IMG/VR virus record: IMGVR_UViG_3300030333_006346
Span: 1-23,122 of that record
Origin: a virus
Strand: one strand, 5' to 3'
Length of the DNA: 23,122 bases
The notes beneath the pieces were generated by a model that saw only the letters and a program-made list of their open reading frames with translations, did not search any database and was not told where the DNA came from. This document shows, piece by piece, positions 1-4,145 of the stretch (the stretch's first letter is position 1; each line of letters begins with the position of its first letter). Both the position numbers and the translations under genes were made by a program.

Positions 1-171
1 TTTCATGTATGCGTCGTGGTAGTCGGACTCGGCGATCAAGATGTTCCCGTCTGCTTCGTATCCGGCAAGATCGTACTCATTGCGAATGAGTTCGTATTGC
101 TCAACCAGGCTGTCGACGTCAGTACAGAGATCGATAGAGAGAAGAAAGGTAGCGAGTTTGGAGTAGACCAT
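1..171 (-). CDS. Hypothetical small phage protein, C-terminus beyond the left edge
   Basis: This leftward reading frame starts at 171 and stays open for 57 codons to the window edge, so the end of the protein is missing. The visible part begins MVYSKLATFLLSIDLCTDVD and is acidic and rich in Tyr, Asp and Glu. The start is supported by an ideal ribosome binding site, GGAGG, five bases upstream of the ATG. The 14-nt start context TAGGAGGCCACATG is identical to that of the next leftward gene (196-465). I do not recognise the family. The compact spacing suggests the same operon as that neighbour, probably part of an early or accessory leftward cluster. Confidence 0.7.
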   Translation of the reverse strand, partial: MVYSKLATFLLSIDLCTDVDSLVEQYELIRNEYDLAGYEADGNILIAESDYHDAYMK

Positions 172-195
172 GTGGCCTCCTATGTTGGTTAGGGT

Positions 196-465
196 TTAGC
201 GGGTGATCGCAGAGATCTGCGCGTCGATAAGTTCGATGATTGCGACGTACACGTTGCGCTTAGCGTCGTGCAACCTGCGGGCTTCGGGTGCCTCAAGGAA
301 GACCGAATCTTCAGGGAGGTATTCGTCGAAGCTTACGAGGTCAGTAACGACTGCGTCACGGAAAGCGTACAGGGTTTCTTCGGCTTCGACGCCGGGTGCG
401 ATGGTAAGGTCGTCGACGGAGTCAATGACCATGCGGATAGAACGAGAGAAGAAGTAGCGAAGCAT
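196..465 (-). CDS. Hypothetical 89-residue acidic phage protein
   Basis: This is a complete leftward gene with an ATG at 465 preceded by TAGGAGGCCAC, the same start context as the gene ending at the left edge. The protein begins MLRYFFSRSIRMVIDSVDDL. Its acidic middle (residues 25-60) is followed by a probably helical C-terminus. There are no cysteine motifs, signal peptide or membrane span. It ends in TAA at 196-198, and only 24 bases separate it from the downstream start at 171, so the two genes are probably cotranscribed. The family is not recognised. The overlapping rightward frames at 203-457 and 268-477 lack good ribosome binding sites and are shadows. Confidence 0.72.
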   Translation of the reverse strand: MLRYFFSRSIRMVIDSVDDLTIAPGVEAEETLYAFRDAVVTDLVSFDEYLPEDSVFLEAPEARRLHDAKRNVYVAIIELIDAQISAITR

Positions 466-507
466 GTGGCCTCCTAAGTGGTTGATATTGTGAAGGATTT
501 CACAGAA

Positions 508-537
508 TGCTCATCGGACAGCGAAGCCCGATGAGCG
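508..537. repeat. Inverted repeat (9-bp stem) between two leftward genes
   Basis: GCTCATCGG at 509-517 pairs perfectly with CCGATGAGC at 528-536 around a 10-nt loop. Neither strand has a T-run after the stem, so a classical intrinsic terminator is not supported. It lies between the leftward genes 548-754 and 196-465. It may be an RNA processing or stability hairpin, or a protein-binding dyad. Confidence 0.55.
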
Positions 538-547
538 TGCAGTGGAA

Positions 548-754
548 TCATCCAAGCTTCTGAGCCCGCCTACGAAGTTCGTATTCAGTAAAAGAGAGAA
601 GGTTGAGACACAGCACCCGGTTGTCTGCAACGTCGAAGAGATCACCCTGCTTCGGGTGAGCCGGAGCCGTCTCTGCCTTTGGCTCGGGCGGGTCAGCTTG
701 CTGGCCGTCCATGGGCCGAAGTTGTCGAAGGTAAGCGTCTTTCATTGAACTCAT
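548..754 (-). CDS. Hypothetical 68-residue phage protein
   Basis: This leftward gene is placed at the ATG at 754, because AGAGGA lies nine bases upstream. An in-frame ATG two codons earlier, at 760, sits too close to that site. The product begins MSSMKDAYLRQLRPMDGQQA, has a Pro/Ala/Glu-rich linker (residues about 17-36) and a C-terminal part ending in a basic RRRAQKLG tail. The frame can be extended upstream to 841, but that part has no ribosome binding site and crosses the palindrome at 819-841. No family is recognised. It is the first gene of the leftward cluster, just downstream of the divergent junction, so the promoter of the cluster should lie between 761 and about 1000. Confidence 0.5.
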   Translation of the reverse strand: MSSMKDAYLRQLRPMDGQQADPPEPKAETAPAHPKQGDLFDVADNRVLCLNLLSFTEYELRRRAQKLG

Positions 755-818
755 CGTCATCCATCCTCTACACACAACACACCCAACACTAGAAGGCTGG
801 GTGCGTAAGGTTCGTTGA

Positions 819-841
819 GTGACCGGGACCGTCCCGATCAC
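819..841. repeat. 23-bp imperfect palindrome (possible operator)
   Basis: GTGACCGGGAC (819-829) and GTCCCGATCAC (831-841) form an inverted repeat with ten of eleven positions complementary around a single central base. It lies about 65 bases upstream of the leftward gene starting at 754. Size and symmetry fit the site of a dimeric DNA-binding protein, but no such interaction is shown. As RNA it would be a tight hairpin in the leader of the leftward transcript. Confidence 0.5.
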
Positions 842-911
842 GAGAATGCAGACGCATAGGGCGCAGATAGACGCAAGGTTCTTGAGTCGAGCGATAGCGA
901 GAGTAGGTGGG

Positions 912-937
912 TCCGGAAATTGCGCGCAATTTTTGGA
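912..937. repeat. Perfect 16-bp palindrome in a longer dyad
   Basis: AAATTGCGCGCAATTT at 917-932 is a perfect palindrome. The flanks extend the symmetry with two G-T positions and then TCC/GGA, giving 13 pairable positions per arm. It lies inside the gene-free junction. Such a dyad could be a binding site for a regulator or initiator. Confidence 0.6.
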
Positions 938-1037
938 AACCCGAAAGGGCCTTGTGGCTAGCCAGAACTATGCGACAAATGGAAGTGGTCTGGTCGGGCC
1001 TGGGCACGGCGAACCTGGAGCGCACGGACTTCGACAA

Positions 1038-1114
1038 CCCGCCACCAAGCTTGTCTCCCCCCCGCCGGAAAAAGTTGGAGAGAGGTTTGTCTGTGGAAGC
1101 CGGCCCGCCACCAA
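1038..1114. repeat. Direct repeat CCCGCCACCAA, two copies
   Basis: The 11-mer CCCGCCACCAA occurs at 1038-1048 and at 1104-1114, 66 bases apart, in the gene-free junction. A CGCCGGA motif also occurs twice nearby (1072-1078 and 1147-1153). These may be iterated protein-binding sites. The number of copies is small and chance is not excluded. Confidence 0.45.
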
Positions 1115-1126
1115 CGTGAAACGTTG
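1112..1126. repeat. Short hairpin CAACGT-GAA-ACGTTG
   Basis: A perfect 6-bp stem with a 3-nt loop directly overlaps the second copy of the 11-nt direct repeat. No T-run follows it. Its function is unknown. Confidence 0.45.
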
Positions 1127-1171
1127 TACTTGGATTAAGTTAGTCTCGCCGGATGTTGCCTACGAATGCCG

Positions 1172-1195
1172 AGGGGGGTGGGGGCATACCCCCCT
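1172..1195. terminator. G-run/C-run hairpin, possible terminator or attenuator
   Basis: AGGGGGGT (1172-1179) pairs perfectly with ACCCCCCT (1188-1195) around an 8-nt loop. An alternative register pairs GGGGG with CCCCC around a CATA tetraloop. The hairpin is very stable but has no clear T-run on either strand. It stands about 130 bases before the rightward gene at 1329 and could insulate the divergent clusters or control the leader. Confidence 0.4.
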
Positions 1196-1328
1196 TCAAT
1201 CCTCCATGGTACCTTGTTTGGCAAGCCGTTTTCCGACCGGACACATTTTCCAAAACACCTTACCGCAGTGGTATTACCGCCTTGCTACGGTTAGCCCCCC
1301 GTGGTAGGTTGATTCCCTGGAGGCACAT

Positions 1329-1895
1329 GTGCAGACAATCGAAGTACCGATAGACGACCAAATCCTTGCGAAACTGGACGAACTGGTCCCTGTTGTAAGC
1401 GACTCTGAGGCCGTTCGTGAACTTGGCATAACGGTTACCCGCGAAACGGTTGCTCGTTTGGCGCTAGTTCGGGGTCTCAGGGACTCAAATCTCGCGCCAC
1501 CCCCTCCGGGGGCTCCCGCCAAGGTGAGCGCTACCCCTACGCAACCCTCAAAAGCCTCTACAGATTCTGTCGAGCCCACTCCTGTCGAGGCCGTCGAGAC
1601 GCCTGAACTCGACAATTCTGGAATGATTCGAGTTCCTGAGGGTTGGCACTTATGGGGTAAGAGCGAGCGGATTCCTGATGTTCACATTGATATTCATTCT
1701 TACTATGTTGGTCAGGGTTGGCGTCGTTATTGGGGTCGTTCGGGCGACGAAACTATGGTCTTTTATTGGTCTCCCGATCCTTCGCTTCAAAGCGTAGATG
1801 CGTATAACGGTAAAGATGTTTCGGGTAAGACGATTAAAGTCCAAACAACTCCGTACGGACCAGGTCACATCATTCCACATAATTGGGGTGTATAA
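1329..1895 (+). CDS. Ribbon-helix-helix-like protein with a Trp/Tyr/His-rich C-terminal domain
   Basis: The start is GTG at 1329, with GGAGG five bases upstream. An ATG two bases earlier is in another frame and stops after a few codons. Of 188 residues, 1-50 resemble a ribbon-helix-helix DNA-binding fold. A short strand (TIEVPIDD) is followed by helix QILAKLDELV, a second helix near 37-50 and VRGL. A Pro/Ala/Thr-rich linker spans about 53-95. The C-terminal domain (99-188) is rich in Trp, Tyr and His and is not recognised. It ends in TAATG overlap with the next gene, so the two are translationally coupled. As the first rightward gene beside the hairpin-rich junction it may be a regulator. That is inference, and the fold call is by eye. 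Confidence 0.8.
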   Translation: MQTIEVPIDDQILAKLDELVPVVSDSEAVRELGITVTRETVARLALVRGLRDSNLAPPPPGAPAKVSATPTQPSKASTDSVEPTPVEAVETPELDNSGMIRVPEGWHLWGKSERIPDVHIDIHSYYVGQGWRRYWGRSGDETMVFYWSPDPSLQSVDAYNGKDVSGKTIKVQTTPYGPGHIIPHNWGV

Positions 1896-2284
1896 TGAGT
1901 ATCGAGATTTCAACGCCCGCAGACATTGTTTCGACTTTAGAGGAGTTGAATCCAGAAGCACTCATGTATGATGGTTTCGATGAAGCGCTTGTTGGTATTA
2001 TCGCAAGGTGCTCCACAGAGCCGTTGGCTTTGTACGATCGAGCAAAATGCATTCAATTGCTGGTAGATAAGGGTCTGACCTGGGAGCAGGCGGAAGAATA
2101 TTTCTGTTACAACGTGGAAGGTTGTTGGGCGGGGCCCCACACACCCTTTATCGCTTCATTTAACCTTGATCCGGTGGGTATTCGTTTCCCTGTCGAGGAC
2201 TTTGACCCTATTGAAAACAAAGAGGGCGCAGCAGAATTTTTTATCGGTAAGTATGTCACCCCAGAAGCGGGGTCTGAGGAGTAG
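1895..2284 (+). CDS. Small phage protein of a type common in phages (unknown function)
   Basis: The ATG at 1895 overlaps the upstream TAA (TAATG), which is preferred over an in-frame TTG at 1883; GGGGTG is the likely ribosome binding site. The 129-residue product contains MYDGFDEALVGI, LALYDRAKCIQLLVDKGLTW, EQAEEYF and AGPHTPFI. This series closely resembles small phage proteins that I recall with a pattern of 'hDGhdeAhhGI ... YD..K.I..L ... EA.E.F..Nh.Gah.G..TP'. Their function is unknown to me. The C-terminal 30 residues are an acidic tail. A small GC hairpin (2258-2273) sits at the 3' end of the gene. Confidence 0.88.
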   Translation: MSIEISTPADIVSTLEELNPEALMYDGFDEALVGIIARCSTEPLALYDRAKCIQLLVDKGLTWEQAEEYFCYNVEGCWAGPHTPFIASFNLDPVGIRFPVEDFDPIENKEGAAEFFIGKYVTPEAGSEE

Positions 2285-2299
2285 TTTCGTCTTCTGCGC

Positions 2300-2328
2300 T
2301 TGTGAATACTTTATCAGCAGGGTAGTGT
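2300..2328 (+). promoter_or_regulatory. Weak candidate promoter before the TerS candidate
   Basis: TTGTGA (2300-2305) and TAGTGT (2323-2328) are separated by 17 bases and resemble -35 and -10 boxes. If they are real, transcription would start almost on the ATG at 2335, which would give a nearly leaderless mRNA. This is therefore a low-confidence call; read-through from 1329 is the simpler model. Confidence 0.2.
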
Positions 2329-2334
2329 GGGGGT

Positions 2335-2874
2335 ATGGAAGACGAATCAGAACGCCCTGAACCGACTTTACCGCCCCCGGAAGGACTACAATTGGTCCCT
2401 CGAACGGTGGTTCCTGCGGGTGAGTCCGAAGTTGTGGCTATGTTGGCGGAGCAGACCCGGTTTGACGGTAACGATGAGTTAAAATCGGCTGCAAAAAGCC
2501 TCCTTGGCGCCGGGTATACCGTGGCTACCACGGCCCGTAGGCTCGGAATTCGGCCAACTACGGTTTGGTCGTGGTCAAAAGAGCCCGAATTCATAGATGC
2601 GATTCAGGATGGGGCCGAAAGACGCCAAAAAGTGCTTGGTGAGGGGCTGCAAGAGGCCGCAGAAGCGGCATTGAGCGCTCTTTTAGAGGTGGCTACGGAC
2701 GTTGGGGCCCAGCCCAGGGACAGAGTCAAGGCATCAGAGGCTATATTGGACAGATGTGGGATAACTCCGCAGTCTGAGTCCACTGAAACCCGCGTAGGTG
2801 TTACAGTAGACGTGGATTTCGACGAACGATTGGCCCGAATCGTAGCTGGTAGCGCAATATCGGGCTCAAAATAG
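2335..2874 (+). CDS. terS: Probable terminase small subunit (HTH DNA-binding protein)
   Basis: The 179-residue protein has a disordered acidic/Pro-rich N-terminus (1-45). A helix-turn-helix follows (about 51-83), with GAGYTVATTARRLGIRPTTV and then WSWSKEPEF. After it come helices (85-142) in the register expected for an oligomerisation region, including RVKASEAILDRCGI. This arrangement is typical of small terminase subunits of the phBC6A51-like HTH type. TerS recognises the packaging site and delivers DNA to TerL. The start has only a G-rich stretch (GGGGGT) directly before the ATG, a poor ribosome binding site. It lies on the opposite strand and about 10 kb from the large subunit, an unusual separation. 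A phage transcription regulator is the main alternative. Confidence 0.7.
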   Translation: MEDESERPEPTLPPPEGLQLVPRTVVPAGESEVVAMLAEQTRFDGNDELKSAAKSLLGAGYTVATTARRLGIRPTTVWSWSKEPEFIDAIQDGAERRQKVLGEGLQEAAEAALSALLEVATDVGAQPRDRVKASEAILDRCGITPQSESTETRVGVTVDVDFDERLARIVAGSAISGSK

Positions 2875-2892
2875 CTAATATAAGGAAGAATC

Positions 2893-3183
2893 ATGCACTC
2901 ATCTGGACCAAAACTAATGATTATTGCGAAAAAGGAAACAATGGGTGAATCATGTCCTAGTTACGATGGTGATTCTTTTCTTGAGGCGAAGAAAAAGATG
3001 ATTCACGCAGATCCAGAGCCTGATATGGACCATATGGAAGAAATGCGGCATATCGCTGGAAAGCTTCACGAATGTGCCGACAGATTGCAGGAAATGTCGG
3101 GTGAATCCATGGATGAGACGGAAGAATCTAAAGATTCTAAAGAATCTAAAGATGATTCGTACGGTGATCCTGTAGAGGCCTGA
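2893..3183 (+). CDS. Hypothetical acidic protein with a Ser-Lys/Asp repeat tail
   Basis: The ATG at 2893 follows AAGGAAG by four bases. An in-frame ATG at 2941, also preceded by AAGGAA, is a possible shorter start. The 96-residue product is rich in Met, His, Asp and Glu (MIHADPEPDMDHMEEMRHIA), has one helical stretch near 50-72 and ends in an ESK-DSK-ESK-DDS tail. That tail is encoded by a 9-nt tandem repeat at 3124-3150. The family is not recognised. It is the last gene of the rightward group and ends five bases before the terminator hairpin. Confidence 0.72.
   Translation: MHSSGPKLMIIAKKETMGESCPSYDGDSFLEAKKKMIHADPEPDMDHMEEMRHIAGKLHECADRLQEMSGESMDETEESKDSKESKDDSYGDPVEA
3124..3150. repeat. 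9-nt tandem repeat within a coding region
   Basis: Three units, GAATCTAAA, GATTCTAAA and GAATCTAAA, follow each other and encode ESK-DSK-ESK. The units differ by one base. Such short repeats can change copy number by slippage. Confidence 0.8.
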
Positions 3184-3226
3184 CAAAACGCCCGATCAGT
3201 GGAGAGGTACTGACCGGGCGTAAAAT
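3184..3226. terminator. Terminator hairpin, likely bidirectional
   Basis: ACGCCCGATCAGT (3188-3200) pairs with ACTGACCGGGCGT (3209-3221) around an 8-nt loop, with one mismatch in 13 positions. Read leftward, the stem is followed by TTTTGTCA, a good tail for ending the leftward gene 3309-3680. Read rightward it is followed by TAAAATTTG, a weaker tail. It separates the convergent genes 2893-3183 and 3309-3680. Confidence 0.7.
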
Positions 3227-3308
3227 TTGTCGGACTGACCTTGGCGGTCTCGTCAAGGGTAACGCTTACTTATGTAGTGTGTCAACTATCATAGAGGTAC
3301 TATATAGT

Positions 3309-3680
3309 TCATTGGGGTTCATTCAAGTTTAGTTTTTTTAGATTTGTTATTCTAAAGCTATCATCAATTCCCTGCTGTTCTTGTAGCTGATTACACGCCT
3401 CAGCCGTCAATTTGAAGTACTCTTCTGTAGTCATCGAGTCGGGAACTCCGAATTCGATTCGACAAATTACGGGTCTTGTTTCATATATCCCGCACCCCGT
3501 GCATGAGTCGCCGTTATCTTTTGTCGTCGAGACTTTATGTCCACACGATCCATCTTCATTGATAGGAAAGTTGAATCCTAAGTCAGTTTCGTATAATTTA
3601 GCGGTTTCAACCAACTGACCGATATTCGCGCAGCATGCGCCGCATCTTGTACAGGGAAATTTTTCAGCGGAGTTAAACAT
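3309..3680 (-). CDS. YkgJ-type Cys-cluster (zinc/iron-chelating) protein
   Basis: The 123-residue protein has the signature of the YkgJ/UPF0153 family. A CTRCGACC cluster (Cys10, 13, 16, 17) is followed by Cys46, Cys60, Cys63 and the motif Y-E-T-R-P-V-I-C with Cys73. Family members are proposed to bind zinc or iron-sulfur clusters; no precise reaction is established. The start at 3680 is preceded by AAAGG, which lies inside the divergent FmdB-like gene whose ATG is at 3682. It is a single leftward gene among rightward ones and ends before the terminator at 3184-3226. No membrane segment is visible. The domain call is firm, but the role in the phage is unknown. Confidence 0.88.
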   Translation of the reverse strand: MFNSAEKFPCTRCGACCANIGQLVETAKLYETDLGFNFPINEDGSCGHKVSTTKDNGDSCTGCGIYETRPVICRIEFGVPDSMTTEEYFKLTAEACNQLQEQQGIDDSFRITNLKKLNLNEPQ

Positions 3681-3681
3681 T

Positions 3682-3870
3682 ATGCCTTTATATGTATTTG
3701 AATGTAACGCTTGTGGGCGTGTTGCGGAAGTGCTTCAAAAGTTTGGGGACAAGTGGCCTGATTGTGCGAAATGCACTAAGCAAATGAACAAGAAGGTTGC
3801 GTTGACGAGTTTTGCGTTGAAGGGTGATGGTTGGGCGAAAGATAACTACGGCCTTAAAAATACAGGTTAG
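3682..3870 (+). CDS. FmdB-like small zinc-ribbon protein
   Basis: The 62-residue protein starts MPLYVFECNACGR and has two CxxC pairs (Cys8/11 and Cys28/31) followed by SFALKGDGW and a short tail. That is the layout of FmdB-type 'putative regulatory' zinc ribbons, which in phages are small proteins of unknown role. The ribosome binding site GGAG (3670-3673) lies within the divergent neighbour, eight bases before the ATG. The start codons of the two genes are separated by one base. It probably shares a rightward transcript with 3907-6455. Confidence 0.88.
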   Translation: MPLYVFECNACGRVAEVLQKFGDKWPDCAKCTKQMNKKVALTSFALKGDGWAKDNYGLKNTG

Positions 3871-3906
3871 TTATGTTATTCTTGGTTTCTGTGGAGAATC
3901 GTTGTC

Positions 3907-4143
3907 ATGTTCAAAAACATACGTGCAGGTCAGTTTAAAGTAGTCACTCCCTGGGGCAAGTACCAAAAAGGTAAGCGTCGGGCGAAGAAGAAAAAGAAAG
4001 CGGGTACCCTTTACGCGGACCAAGACTTTAGTGGGAGCCCAACGTCGACACCGGTTGACATGTTTAATCAGCCCGCACCCACTCCCTCGACACTTCGAAG
4101 TCTGCGTCAGCGACGTAAGTCTTTTAAGCGGGATATCATATAG
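3907..4143 (+). CDS. Hypothetical small basic protein
   Basis: The product has 78 residues and is strongly basic, with KGKRRAKKKKKAG at 22-34 and a second basic patch at the C-terminus (RSLRQRRKSFKRD). A Pro/Thr/Ser-rich linker lies between them. The ATG at 3907 follows GGAGAA at about 10 bases, and the stop precedes the next ATG by only two bases. Such composition suggests binding of DNA or RNA, or of acidic virion partners. No fold is recognised. Confidence 0.7.
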   Translation: MFKNIRAGQFKVVTPWGKYQKGKRRAKKKKKAGTLYADQDFSGSPTSTPVDMFNQPAPTPSTLRSLRQRRKSFKRDII

Positions 4144-4145
4144 TC

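Larger units (their letters stand above)
755..1328. other. Gene-free divergent junction with hairpins and repeats
   Basis: About 570 bases separate the leftward cluster (start at 754) from the rightward cluster (start at 1329). Reading frames here (789-1037 minus, 819-1307 plus) have Arg/Ser/Pro-rich, shadow-like compositions and no good ribosome binding sites. Visible structure comprises imperfect palindromes, a perfect 16-bp palindrome, a CCC-GAAA-GGG mini-hairpin at 940-949, and an 11-nt direct repeat. There are also a small hairpin at 1112-1126 and a G-run/C-run hairpin at 1172-1195. A long empty stretch between divergent clusters, about 1 kb before the TerS candidate, could hold promoters, an origin or the packaging site. 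I cannot tell which. Confidence 0.6.

Noticed and set aside
789-1037. An 82-codon leftward reading frame upstream of the 548-754 gene
   Set aside because: It lacks a ribosome binding site, is Arg/Ser-rich and overlaps both palindromes; more likely leader sequence.
819-1307. A 162-codon rightward reading frame in the gene-free junction
   Set aside because: There is no ribosome binding site at its start, the composition is Arg/Pro/Ser-rich and it runs through palindromes and the G/C-run hairpin. The protein has no recognisable pattern.
3222-3308. Leftward TTGACA box near 3281-3286 as a promoter
   Set aside because: The -35 match is perfect, but the best -10 (TACCCT at 18 bases) is poor and it would drive antisense RNA into a terminator. 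Not listed as a feature.
3975-4000. A-rich stretch AAGAAGAAAAAGAAAG as a frameshift site
   Set aside because: It simply encodes the poly-Lys segment of the 78-residue protein; no overlapping downstream frame would be joined by a shift.
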